A stretch of DNA of 64,000 nt from Chryseobacterium gleum. Lineage in GTDB: Bacteria; Bacteroidota; Bacteroidia; Flavobacteriales_D; Crocinitomicaceae. Shown one piece after another: positions 8,518 to 16,287 of this stretch. Position 1 is the stretch's first letter, and each line of letters begins with the position of its first letter. The position numbers and the translations under genes were made by a program. The notes beneath the pieces are model-generated. The model was not told the origin of the DNA, searched no databases, and was given only the letters and a program-made list of their open reading frames with translations. The stretch lies in assembly GCA_945897805.1 (NCBI GenBank), contig CAMDFX010000008.1, positions 1-64,000 of the forward strand. The letters run 5' to 3'.

Positions 8518-8545
8518 TTGTAGGCTATGATTTCATAGCCTACAA
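8518..8545. promoter_or_regulatory. Perfect 13-bp inverted repeat with 2-base loop
   Basis: TTGTAGGCTATGA pairs exactly with TCATAGCCTACAA across a TT centre. It lies 18 bases before the ATG of the TerB-like gene and 66 bases after the PH-like gene. It is followed by TTTAATTAA, not a clean T-run, so it is either a weak terminator of the upstream gene or an operator/structured leader. Confidence 0.7.
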
Positions 8546-8563
8546 TTTAATTAATCTATCATT

Positions 8564-9274
8564 ATGTACAACGAAAAAATTGAAAATCTTATCAATCTTG
8601 CATTAGCCGATGGCGAGTTGACAGAAAAAGAAAAACAAATTCTTTTCAAAAACGCAGAATCAGAGGGTTTGGACCTTGACGAATTCGAAATGGTGCTTGA
8701 TGCCAAGCTATTTGAAAAACAACAGACTTTAAAAGCAGCTACGGAAGCCGTCGCAGCTCCAAAATCTGACAAATTTGGTGATGTTAAAAAATGCCCTGCT
8801 TGTGGAGCTATTGCACAATCATTTCAAACAAAATGTTCTGATTGTGAACATGAGTTTAGTAATATAGGTGCAAATGTTTCAATAGGTAAACTATTTGAAA
8901 TGCTTAATGCTTGCGAAAATGATAGGAAAGAGTCAAGTAATTCAATCACTGGGGCATTTGGTAGTCTCATGGCACAGGGATTAGGACAAGGAGATAAGGT
9001 TACAGAAAAAAAGAAATCAATTATTTCAGGTTTCCCAATTCCCAACACAAAAGATGACATATTAGAATTCCTATCAATTGCAATTCCTAACGCAAAACAA
9101 AAAGGCAATATGTTCACAAAACAACAACCAGAGAATAAATCACACAATGATTTAGTTCCTACTTGGAAATCGAAATGTGAGCAAATAATAATGAAGGCCA
9201 AATTTTCAATGAAAGAAGATAAAAAAACTCTTGAGGAAATAATGGCCTATGCAAATGAACTAGGTATTAAATAA
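8564..9274 (+). CDS. TerB-like domain plus zinc-ribbon protein
   Basis: This 236-residue protein begins with a TerB-like helical domain (IENLINLALADGELTEKEKQILFKNA with the A-D-G-E-L-T acidic turn, residues 5-52). A zinc ribbon follows: Cys77-x2-Cys80 and Cys91-x2-Cys94. The C-terminal 120 residues are helical and unrecognised. TerB domains occur in tellurite-resistance and stress/conflict operons, often with membrane-shaping proteins. The SPFH-GYF gene starts 14 bases downstream, so they are probably one transcript. A structural or adaptor role is inferred; no catalytic motif is seen. Confidence 0.72.
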   Translation: MYNEKIENLINLALADGELTEKEKQILFKNAESEGLDLDEFEMVLDAKLFEKQQTLKAATEAVAAPKSDKFGDVKKCPACGAIAQSFQTKCSDCEHEFSNIGANVSIGKLFEMLNACENDRKESSNSITGAFGSLMAQGLGQGDKVTEKKKSIISGFPIPNTKDDILEFLSIAIPNAKQKGNMFTKQQPENKSHNDLVPTWKSKCEQIIMKAKFSMKEDKKTLEEIMAYANELGIK

Positions 9275-9288
9275 TAATTCAGATAAAT

Positions 9289-10623
9289 ATGGGACTATTT
9301 GGAAATAAATCAGAAGGCGGAATGATGGATGTAATCCGCTGTGATGAGCAAGAATATCTTGTTTGGAAGTGGCGTCCTGCGGGAGAAGCTAATTCGACCA
9401 AAAGAGAAAATGCGATACGCTATGGAAGCAGCTTGCGTGTGAAAGATGGAGAACTTGCCGTTTTTGTTTACCAACAAAAAGACGGTTCAATGCAAGATTT
9501 TATAGTCGGTCCTTATGACCAAACTATAAAAACAGCAAACTTTCCAGTTTTATCAAGTATTGTAGGTTTAGCTTTTGGAGGTGCATCACCTTTTCAAGCA
9601 GAAATCTATTTCATTAATCTTTCGGGAAACATTCAAGTAAAATTTGGAATTCCTTATTTTGATGTATTTGACCCACGATTTATGGATTTTGCAGTTCCGA
9701 TGTCAGCAAGAGGAACAATAACTTTCAATGTAACAGACTATAAAGGGTTTATTAAATTAAATCGACTAATCAATTTTGAATTAGATGATTTCAACAAGCA
9801 AATAAAAGATGCCTTAACAAAGTACATAAAAGCAATTATTACCAATATTCCGTCCGACAAAGGTATTCCTGTACTTCAAATGGAGAAGAAGATATTAGAG
9901 ATAAACGATCTTATTGCAGCACATTTAAAACCAAGAATAGAGAATGATTTTGGCGTTAATGTGAAAGGTTTTGATTTAGCAAATATTGAAGTTGACAAGG
10001 AGAGTGAGGGATATGCCGAATTAAGAAAAGTTACTGCTGAGCAAACAACTAAAACTACTGTTGCTCAGACAGATGTTAATATCAAGAACATGTCAGACAT
10101 GCAAAGTATTAACGCCTTGAATATGGAGGATACTTTATTAATTCAAAGAGAAGAAGCACAAAGGGCGCAAAAACTTCAAACAGAAACTAATTTCATTGGA
10201 GCTCATGCCTTAAACCAACAAACAGATGTTTTAAAAACTGGCGCAGAAAGTTTAGGTAATATGGGCAATATGGATGCAGGCGGAGGTGGCGGTGGAATGA
10301 ACCCTGCGGGTATGATGACAGGAATGATGATGGGAGGAGCAATGGGTAATCAAATGGCAGGAATGATGAATAATATGGGACAAAATATGCAACAACAGCA
10401 AAATACACCCCCACCAGCTATTGCTTATAGTGTTTCCGTAAACGGTCAAACAGCTGGACCTTTTAATTGGCAACAATTACAACAAATGGTTCAAAACGGT
10501 CAACTTACACAAAATACGCACGTTTGGAAACAAGGAATGACAGCTTGGGAAATAGCAGGAAACGTTCAAGAACTTTCAAATTTGTTTGGTGCAGTTCCTC
10601 CACCACCACCACCAGTTGTTTAA
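9289..10623 (+). CDS. SPFH-domain protein with C-terminal GYF_2 domain
   Basis: The first 310 residues of this 444-residue protein resemble the virion-core/YdjI-type SPFH family: MGLFGNKSEGGMMDVIRCDE, VRCDEQEYLVWKWRP-like strands and PRFMDFAVPMSARGTITF. A helical region follows (EQTTKTTVAQTDVN). Then comes a Gly/Met-rich linker (about 325-370) and a GYF_2-like domain near 382-435 (YSVSVNGQTAGPFNWQQLQQ and HVWKQGMTAWEIAG), ending in a proline run. SPFH proteins assemble into membrane-associated scaffolds and GYF domains bind proline-rich peptides. The gene sits between the TerB-like and GYF-only genes, so a shared complex is likely. Confidence 0.85.
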   Translation: MGLFGNKSEGGMMDVIRCDEQEYLVWKWRPAGEANSTKRENAIRYGSSLRVKDGELAVFVYQQKDGSMQDFIVGPYDQTIKTANFPVLSSIVGLAFGGASPFQAEIYFINLSGNIQVKFGIPYFDVFDPRFMDFAVPMSARGTITFNVTDYKGFIKLNRLINFELDDFNKQIKDALTKYIKAIITNIPSDKGIPVLQMEKKILEINDLIAAHLKPRIENDFGVNVKGFDLANIEVDKESEGYAELRKVTAEQTTKTTVAQTDVNIKNMSDMQSINALNMEDTLLIQREEAQRAQKLQTETNFIGAHALNQQTDVLKTGAESLGNMGNMDAGGGGGGMNPAGMMTGMMMGGAMGNQMAGMMNNMGQNMQQQQNTPPPAIAYSVSVNGQTAGPFNWQQLQQMVQNGQLTQNTHVWKQGMTAWEIAGNVQELSNLFGAVPPPPPPVV

Positions 10624-10638
10624 TTTTTTAAAATCTAC

Positions 10639-10995
10639 ATGATGGATGATGATAGCTTTTTTTCAATAAACAGATTGGTGGAATTCGGAATGGGTATGGC
10701 TGTTGCACAGCAAATGGTTAACACGATGAATAACGCAATTACTAATATGCATGTGCCCGGTTCTATGAATCCGATTCAAACAGGAGCACCTTCATTTTAT
10801 TACGCAGTGATAGATGGCAATCAAGCAGGTCCATTTTCTGAGCAGGAATTATCTCGTTTAATTGCCGAAAAAAAAGTTACTAAAGAAACTTACATTTGGA
10901 AACCAGGTTTGCCAAAGTGGGAAATTGCTGAAAAATTGCCTGAGATTTTAAAGTTGGTTGCATTAGCGCCCCCGCCATTTCAACAGAATACATGA
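10639..10995 (+). CDS. GYF_2-domain small protein
   Basis: This 118-residue protein has an N-terminal helix (FSINRLVEFGMGMAVAQQMV) and a GYF_2-like domain (YYAVIDGNQAGPFSEQEL then TYIWKPGLPKWEIAEKLPE). The domain is clearly related to the one at the end of the upstream SPFH protein, including G-x-x-A-G-P-F and W-K-x-G. A proline patch (APPPFQ) ends it. It starts 15 bases after the SPFH gene and precedes a small membrane protein by four bases, so it is the fourth gene of a probable operon. It may compete for or extend the SPFH scaffold's peptide binding; this is inference. Confidence 0.78.
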   Translation: MMDDDSFFSINRLVEFGMGMAVAQQMVNTMNNAITNMHVPGSMNPIQTGAPSFYYAVIDGNQAGPFSEQELSRLIAEKKVTKETYIWKPGLPKWEIAEKLPEILKLVALAPPPFQQNT

Positions 10996-10999
10996 GATT

Positions 11000-11344
11000 A
11001 TGAGAATGAGTTTTGTACAAACCAGTATTGCCATAGCGGTAAGTTTACTTATCGCTTATGGCTTGTATAGTTTTCACAGTAGTGAGAATAAATTACTTTT
11101 AAGTGCAGGGAGCTTTTTGTTTCTTTCTGTACCATTAATATTTGCAATCGGAACAACTTTTGAGCAACCAAAGACAACAACAAACATTAAAGTTGTTTCT
11201 GGGATTTTCTTTACAATAGCCTTAATTATCAATATGGTTTTTGCCATTATTGATTTTTCAATTCCAAGTTTTATAATAACCAATGGAATTTTATTATTAG
11301 TTTTTATCCTGATTGCCTTTTCGATCTATAATGCTAAGCAATAG
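11000..11344 (+). CDS. Small four-helix membrane protein
   Basis: This 114-residue protein has four predicted membrane segments: TSIAIAVSLLIAYGLYSF, LLLSAGSFLFLSVPLIFAIG, VVSGIFFTIALIINMVFAII and FIITNGILLLVFILIAFSIY. No recognised family or catalytic motif is visible. It starts four bases after the GYF-domain gene and completes the PH/TerB/SPFH/GYF run. In this position it is a candidate membrane anchor or partner of the SPFH scaffold, which is inference from context only. Confidence 0.72.
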   Translation: MRMSFVQTSIAIAVSLLIAYGLYSFHSSENKLLLSAGSFLFLSVPLIFAIGTTFEQPKTTTNIKVVSGIFFTIALIINMVFAIIDFSIPSFIITNGILLLVFILIAFSIYNAKQ

Positions 11345-11377
11345 TTAAAATTCATTTTCGCATAAATAAAGTTCATT

Positions 11378-12460
11378 TTGAAAAAAGAGGTTAATTACAA
11401 GATATTATTTTTATTAATAATATTTACGGTGTCATGTTTAGAGTTGTCTGCCAAAAATAAGCTTCGCGTTGCGACGCGGAATTTAGAACCATTTTCCTTC
11501 GAATCTCTCAATGAAAGAACCGGTTATTCAGTTGATTTATGGAATGAGATTTGTGATAATTTAAACATTGAGTGCGAATGGGTAATTGTAAATTCAGGAG
11601 ATGAAATTATTGAGGCTGTTAAAAATGGAAAAGCAGATATTGGAGTGGGGGCATGCAGTGTTACTTTTGACAGAGAGAAGTCAGTAGATTTTACACATCC
11701 ATTTTATGAATCAGGGCTACAAATCCTTGTTAATAAGAATGACAGCGGATCTAGTTCTTTTATTGACATATTGAAAAATATTTTCTCATTTAATGTTTTA
11801 ATACTCCTTATTGTTTTATTGGGAATTATTTTTATTGTATCTAATTTAATTTGGTTTTTTGAAAGAAAGATAAATTCTGAACAATGGCCAAAAGAGTACA
11901 AATCCGGTATTTTTGAATCCATTTGGTTTACATTGACCACAATGATAGTTGGCGGTACGGACAATAAAGGTCCAATTGGAATGGGAGGTAGGATAGTTTC
12001 ATTGTTTTGGATGCTAATAAGTACAATTTTTATTTCATTCATTACTGCTTCAATTACAACAACAATGACCATAAATCAATTAAACAGCAAAATTAAAGGC
12101 CCCGAAGATTTACCTGGATTGAAGGTTGCTACGATTACGGGAAGTAGCACAGTTGAATGGTTGCGAAAAAAAGAGATTCAAACTGTAAATTTTAAAAATC
12201 TTTCAGAATGTATCAAGGAAATGCAAAAAAATAAAGTTGATGCGGTTGTTTATGATGCTCCTATCTTGCAGTTTGAGATTTCCAAGCAAGGAAATGACAA
12301 GGTTCAATTAGTAGGTCCAGTTTTTAATAGACAATATTATGCATTTCCAGTAAAAGAAAATGATAAGATTACAAAGGATATTAATGAGATATTATTGAAA
12401 TTATATGAGAACGACTATATACCTGATCTTAAGAGGAAATATTTTGATGATCGGTATTAA
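11378..12460 (+). CDS. Prokaryotic ionotropic glutamate receptor-like channel
   Basis: This 360-residue protein has the split-ligand-domain layout of GluR0-type channels. A signal peptide (about 1-25) is followed by the first half of a type 3 periplasmic amino-acid-binding domain (LRVATRNLEPFSF, GKADIGVGACSVTFDREKSVDFTHPF). Next comes a membrane helix (about 136-160), a pore segment (ESIWFTLTTMIVGGTDNKGP), a second helix ending ITASITTTMTI, and the second half of the binding domain (DLPGLKVATITGSSTVEW, DAVVYDAPI). The filter lacks the G-Y-G-D of potassium-selective GluR0. Translation must begin at TTG 11378: an in-frame stop lies just upstream and no ATG is near. The ligand is unknown. Confidence 0.85.
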   Translation: MKKEVNYKILFLLIIFTVSCLELSAKNKLRVATRNLEPFSFESLNERTGYSVDLWNEICDNLNIECEWVIVNSGDEIIEAVKNGKADIGVGACSVTFDREKSVDFTHPFYESGLQILVNKNDSGSSSFIDILKNIFSFNVLILLIVLLGIIFIVSNLIWFFERKINSEQWPKEYKSGIFESIWFTLTTMIVGGTDNKGPIGMGGRIVSLFWMLISTIFISFITASITTTMTINQLNSKIKGPEDLPGLKVATITGSSTVEWLRKKEIQTVNFKNLSECIKEMQKNKVDAVVYDAPILQFEISKQGNDKVQLVGPVFNRQYYAFPVKENDKITKDINEILLKLYENDYIPDLKRKYFDDRY

Positions 12461-12824
12461 AATCAGATAGGAATTTAGGTCGAGCAAAAAAAATACTAAT
12501 AGTCCCTAATTATTATTTGTATTATTTTGGAAGGAAACTTCAAACGCCTTAAATTTTTGATGTTTCATAATTGTTTCAAATGACAATACTATTTGTTAAT
12601 CGACATATTCATAAACATAAAAATCTTTTGACAATTCTTTCATTATAAATGGCTGGTAAAATAATTTTTGGATTGGAAGATAGTTTTAGGTTCTTAATAT
12701 TTCTTTGCTAGCGAAAAGATACAATGCCTATATTCAGAAAGAGCGAAACAAGAAAAGCTAGAAGTTAAATATTAATGCAAAACAAAAAAAACAATAAATT
12801 ATAATCAATTAAAGAAAACAAAAA
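12461..12824. other. 364-bp intergenic region, no gene seen
   Basis: This stretch is AT-rich and separates the channel gene from a lipoprotein gene on the same strand. No ORF, strong hairpin or clear TAnnTTTG promoter is visible; TACTATTTG near 12589 is one base too long in the spacer. A promoter for the lipoprotein presumably lies here. Confidence 0.5.
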
Positions 12825-13334
12825 ATGAAAAAAACAATTACAATCCTTGGCGCGTTGATGCTACTTTCCATTTCAATGGTAGGTTGCAGCGAAGAGAACT
12901 CAGCTGAAAAGACTGACAAAGGTGCCGTTGATGAAAAAAAGGATACAACATCTATCAAGGAAACAACTTTTGATGTTGAAGATAAGATTGAGCCAGGGAA
13001 AATACAAAAAGTCACACTGACTTATTCTGAATCAACGCTAGACAATGAACATTTAGGCAATTTAACAGAAACACTTAAAAATGGTTCCGAATTATCTTTG
13101 AATGGATGCAATTCTCAAAAAATTAAAAATTTAAAGATTGAAGGGGTAGGTAATCATTTGACACTGTCTATTAAATCATCTGATGGTAAAGTGATTTTTG
13201 AGAAAAAGGATTTTGCAATCGACAAATCTATCACATTAACAGAAAAGGATAAAGTTGGTTTTGGTTCTATTACAATCACTCAAGAAAACAAAAACTTATT
13301 CAAAAATGCAATTTTAATTAGTGGGTGTAATTAA
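12825..13334 (+). CDS. Lipoprotein of unknown function
   Basis: This 169-residue protein has a clear lipoprotein signal peptide ending SISMVGC, with Cys21 lipidated. A charged linker (EENSAEKTDKGAVDEKKDT) follows. The C-terminal part is beta-rich (KVTLTYSESTL, LTLSIKSSDGKVIFEKKDF) with two further cysteines (GCNSQKIK and the C-terminal SGCN) that could form a disulfide. No family is recognised. It is 46 bases upstream of a secreted lipocalin-like protein gene and might be expressed with it. Location is probably the outer membrane, facing the periplasm or the surface. Confidence 0.72.
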   Translation: MKKTITILGALMLLSISMVGCSEENSAEKTDKGAVDEKKDTTSIKETTFDVEDKIEPGKIQKVTLTYSESTLDNEHLGNLTETLKNGSELSLNGCNSQKIKNLKIEGVGNHLTLSIKSSDGKVIFEKKDFAIDKSITLTEKDKVGFGSITITQENKNLFKNAILISGCN

Positions 13335-13379
13335 GCATTCACAGAATAAATTTAATTCAACTCTTAGCAAAAACACAAC

Positions 13380-13781
13380 ATGAAGAAAATAATTATTTCA
13401 ATATCAATAATTTATTTTAGTTTTTTGGCATTTGGTCAAAGCAATATTGATAAAACTTCAACTGAAAATAATTCGGTTACAAGTCAATTATTACAAGGAA
13501 AGTGGCAAGCAGTCGACGACAAAAAGAACTTCCTAGTATTTGATAAAAATGAAAGAAAAGAAACTGGAGATGGATCTACTTGGGATTCTGAAACGTACGT
13601 TTTGTCAAATAAATGCATGAACGAAAGCGATTTGGAAAACGGGATTGAACCTGAACAAGATAAATATATTTCTTGTACTAAGTCAGATTTGTGCTGGTAT
13701 ATTGTCTCAATAAATAAGGATTTTTTGGCGCTCAGTTACATGGGAAGGGGAAATTCATTGAAATACAAAAGAGTAAAATAA
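13380..13781 (+). CDS. Secreted lipocalin-like small protein
   Basis: This 133-residue protein has a signal peptide (IIISISIIYFSFLAFG, cleavage near residue 20). The mature part has the pattern of Bacteroidota lipocalin-like domains: LLQGKWQAVDDKKNFLVF near the start, then short strands and a closing FLALSYMGRGNSLKYKR. Three cysteines (NKCM, ISCT, LCWY) may form disulfides. The fold call rests on the LxGKW motif and strand pattern and is not certain. It follows the lipoprotein gene by 45 bases. Function unknown. Confidence 0.66.
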   Translation: MKKIIISISIIYFSFLAFGQSNIDKTSTENNSVTSQLLQGKWQAVDDKKNFLVFDKNERKETGDGSTWDSETYVLSNKCMNESDLENGIEPEQDKYISCTKSDLCWYIVSINKDFLALSYMGRGNSLKYKRVK

Positions 13782-13851
13782 TATAGGTCAGCAAGTTTTA
13801 CAAAGCTTAAGCAACCAAGCGCAATTCTATTTGGCTTGAAGCATTTGGTAG

Positions 13852-13929
13852 GGAAATGAATTGTATTTTGCTCATTTTTCAGATGCACAAGGAAATACTA
13901 TGGCTGTTAGAAAAATCATATTACAATAA
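13852..13929 (+). pseudogene. Possible C-terminal remnant of a secreted protein
   Basis: In one frame this reads GNELYFAHFSDAQGNTMAVRKIILQ followed by a stop. A stop codon lies just upstream, and the preceding bases in another frame read KQPSAILFGLKHLVGK. This looks like the end of a decayed gene with a frameshift near 13850, but no family is recognised and it could be chance. The rest of 13782-14032 shows no gene. Confidence 0.25.
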
Positions 13930-14032
13930 CTCGTTTTTTTACAAGGTTAGTTGAATCTTGTTATTGCGAAGTGGCAGGACTTTTTTCTCAAATTTAAAGG
14001 CATTAGATTAGTTCATTTTGAAATCAATGCTG

Positions 14033-14205
14033 AACTGAAGTGTCATTTCAGTGGCGCTTAGTTTCTTTGCATGTGTTGTGAATGAATTGCTAAGATAAGT
14101 TTGAAAAGATTGTTGAGGAGTAAAAAATAAAGTTCTAGAATAAAAAAATGGAGTTCAGAAACCATAAAAAAAAACGGCGTGAAACTGAAAAACGAGAAGA
14201 GTAGG
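14033..14205. repeat. Second, internally deleted copy of the mini-HTH locus
   Basis: Bases 14033-14075 match the sequence after the first mini-HTH gene (7538-7580), including the ACTGAA...TTCAGT palindrome. Bases 14106-14205 match 7828-7927 at 98 of 100 positions, beginning with the codons for KIVEE and the stop. About 217 bases of HTH coding sequence present in the left locus are missing here. It is a duplication remnant that brackets the accessory block. Confidence 0.88.
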
Positions 14206-14223
14206 AAAATAAAATGATATATT

Positions 14224-15057
14224 ATGAAAAAAACACTAATTGGTGCTATTATGTTGAACTCTCTACTTTTAGTGAGTTGTGGTGGTGGAGATGAAAATGA
14301 AAAAATTACTTTACCAGATCCGCCCAAAAATCTTAAATATGAAGGTGTAACTCTAATTGATGGACCATTAGCTGGTTACGTTGAGGTTGTAGCTGGATCA
14401 TATACTTTAGATCTTAAAAAAAATGAAGATGAATTTCTATTAGGATATGATGGTACAATGAAAGTAAAGCTAAAGTTTCTAAAATCAATTGATGTTAAAG
14501 CCGGCCAAGGATATAATAATTTTGGTCCTAGTCTTAATGGAAAGGCGCTTGACTCTCAAGGTATTCCTCTAGGGTTTGACCTTTCCGTCACGGCTGATAC
14601 AGATTTAGCAACTTATTTAAAAAGAGGCTCAGGAGAAGAGTGGGTTACTTTAACTATTAGCGGTCAAGGAAGTTGTAAGAGTTTAGCTGAGGCTGAAAAT
14701 CAATTAGAAATGTATAAGAAAGGAAAAAAGATTCGTCTTACCTCAGAAATAGTAGAGGAAGAATTTGATACAGAAAGTTCAGAAGCTATTTCCGAAAGTG
14801 GAGAAAGCAGCGGTGATTCTGGGGATTGTGACGAATTTTTAGATGGTTATGAGAGTTTTATGGATGATTATATTTCAATTATGAAAAAATATAAAGATGA
14901 TCCAAGTGATGCATCTATTTTATCTGAGTATTCATCTGTAATGTCTGAGGCCACTGAGTGGAGCGCAAAAACAGCTGATTGTGCTGCAAATCCTGAGTTT
15001 GCCTCAAAATTTATGGCTATTCAGATGAAAATATCAAAAGCCGCTTCTAATTTGTAA
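14224..15057 (+). CDS. Lipoprotein with DUF6591-like C-terminal region
   Basis: This 277-residue lipoprotein has a lipobox at LLVSCGG (Cys19). Residues 25-155 form a beta-rich region (LAGYVEVVAGSYTLDL, MKVKLKFLKSIDVKAG). A Glu/Ser-rich linker (EEEFDTESSEAISESGESS) leads to an acidic helical end (CDEFLDGYESFMDDYISIMKKYKDDPSDASIL with a paired TADCAANPEF). That end resembles the DUF6591 domain of Bacteroidota lipoproteins; the family name is from memory and unchecked. It begins right after the right-hand 100-bp repeat. Function unknown. Confidence 0.75.
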   Translation: MKKTLIGAIMLNSLLLVSCGGGDENEKITLPDPPKNLKYEGVTLIDGPLAGYVEVVAGSYTLDLKKNEDEFLLGYDGTMKVKLKFLKSIDVKAGQGYNNFGPSLNGKALDSQGIPLGFDLSVTADTDLATYLKRGSGEEWVTLTISGQGSCKSLAEAENQLEMYKKGKKIRLTSEIVEEEFDTESSEAISESGESSGDSGDCDEFLDGYESFMDDYISIMKKYKDDPSDASILSEYSSVMSEATEWSAKTADCAANPEFASKFMAIQMKISKAASNL

Positions 15058-15065
15058 ATAATACT

Positions 15066-15176
15066 ATTGAACCAGACCAATGGTCTAAGTATTTAAGTTT
15101 TGGCGGTGTTGTTAGTGCATTGTTGGCAATAACGTTTATAGTGTTAGTTTTTAGAAATAAAAATAAAGCAAAATAA
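15066..15176 (+). pseudogene. Possible membrane-tail remnant after the lipoprotein
   Basis: One frame encodes IEPDQWSKYLSFGGVVSALL, then AITFIVLVF and a basic end (RNKNKAK), a classic stop-transfer helix, terminating just before the transcription terminator. It has no normal start codon; the first codon here is ATT and the frame is closed upstream. It may be the broken tail of a lost gene or a very small protein using a rare start. Confidence 0.35.
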
Positions 15177-15191
15177 TTTTTTTAGCTTGTT

Positions 15192-15231
15192 AAGAGGCTG
15201 TTCAATTTAATTGTAGCAGCCTCTTTTTTTT
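15192..15231 (+). terminator. Rho-independent terminator
   Basis: AGAGGCTG (15193-15200) pairs with CAGCCTCT (15217-15224), followed by a run of T. It closes the plus-strand accessory block just before the convergent galM gene. Confidence 0.9.
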
Positions 15232-15234
15232 CAA

Positions 15235-16200
15235 TTAATCTGTCATTTCCCTCACAGCATACCGCGTCCAATGCTTATACTCTTCACCCTTTTTCAAAAC
15301 ATTCCTGGGGTAAACCCAATTATTGACACAATCTGGAAATCCCTGTGTTTCGAAGCAAATGGCCGGGAATTGAGTTTCAAAATTTACGTCATTTACATAT
15401 TGAGGAGTGTAAACAATACAAACAGGTTGATTGCTGAAAACTTCAAGTGAAATGCGCGCTTCTGCAGAGGCAAGTTTGACAATTGGCCCTGCTGTTTGCT
15501 CCATCAAATACACGGTATCTAAAGGCGTAAAATTCGATTGGATTTGTCTTTCGATTAGATAATCTTCTGAGCTAGCTGAAATCATTTTTGTCTCGCCAGT
15601 GGGCAGCAAATTTTCGTCCAGCAGTAGTTTTTCTTTCGCGTTTATCTGAAGCGAATGCGCTAGAATCGAAGATTTTTGCCCGAGATTGAAATAAGCGTGA
15701 TTAGTTAAATTAACAAGTGTTTCGGTTTGCGTTGTAGCTTTGTAAGTAATTTCTAATCCTCGGTCAAGCGTTAATTCAAATTTAGCCTCGATGTTTAAAT
15801 CTCCTTTAAATGCGTCTTCATTTGACTTTAAATCGCAACGCAAGGTTAAAAAAGAACTTTCAGCGTCGTTTTGGTAGGCAAGGCATTCCCAGTTTTTAAA
15901 ACTAATTCCATTTTTCCCGCTGTGCAGCAGAATTTCGTTTTCAGGAATCGATTTATCAATGAAAGGATGTCCTGAATTTCGAATTCTTCCTGCAAATCTT
16001 CCAATCGTTTTCCCGAGATATTGTTCGTCACTTTGAGTTGCGTCCAAATATTTTTCACGATCTGCATAACTCAAAATCAGCGGTGTTATTTCACCAGATT
16101 GCTTGGTAAGCGAAAATGAAACGAGCGTTGCTCCAAACGATGAAATCTCACAGCGCAAGCCATTTTGATTGGTTAACTCAAATATTTCAGGCATTTGCAA
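15235..16200 (-). CDS. galM: Galactose mutarotase (aldose 1-epimerase)
   Basis: This 321-residue cytoplasmic enzyme interconverts the alpha and beta anomers of galactose and other aldoses. Family motifs are intact: GRFAGRIRNSGHPF, the catalytic His168 in NLTNHAYFNLG, and the catalytic Glu284 in CFETQGFPD. No signal peptide is present, unlike some secreted Bacteroidota mutarotases. Length is normal. The start could be the ATG at 16200 or the one two codons later (MPEIF). No other sugar gene is adjacent: paaZ lies 87 bases upstream on the same strand and has its own terminator, so galM is probably a single-gene unit. Confidence 0.95.
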   Translation of the reverse strand: MQMPEIFELTNQNGLRCEISSFGATLVSFSLTKQSGEITPLILSYADREKYLDATQSDEQYLGKTIGRFAGRIRNSGHPFIDKSIPENEILLHSGKNGISFKNWECLAYQNDAESSFLTLRCDLKSNEDAFKGDLNIEAKFELTLDRGLEITYKATTQTETLVNLTNHAYFNLGQKSSILAHSLQINAKEKLLLDENLLPTGETKMISASSEDYLIERQIQSNFTPLDTVYLMEQTAGPIVKLASAEARISLEVFSNQPVCIVYTPQYVNDVNFETQFPAICFETQGFPDCVNNWVYPRNVLKKGEEYKHWTRYAVREMTD

Positions 16201-16246
16201 AAAAAAATTAAAGCGAGTCGAATGTACTAAAATAATAACCTTTTGT

Positions 16247-16281
16247 CAAAAAAAATCCCAACGCCTCAACATCGGGATTTT
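16247..16281 (-). terminator. Rho-independent terminator of paaZ
   Basis: On the minus strand AAAATCCC pairs with GGGATTTT across a 14-base loop and is followed by a T-run. It lies immediately after the paaZ stop codon. Confidence 0.85.
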
Positions 16282-16287
16282 CACTAT

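Noticed and set aside
10193-10476. Minus-strand His/Tyr/Ser-rich open frames within the SPFH-GYF gene
   Set aside because: They mirror the Gly/Met-rich linker of the plus-strand gene and are compositional artefacts.
7539-14052. Accessory block as a classical transposon
   Set aside because: No transposase, integrase or terminal inverted repeats are present; the direct repeats include HTH coding sequence and look like gene duplication.
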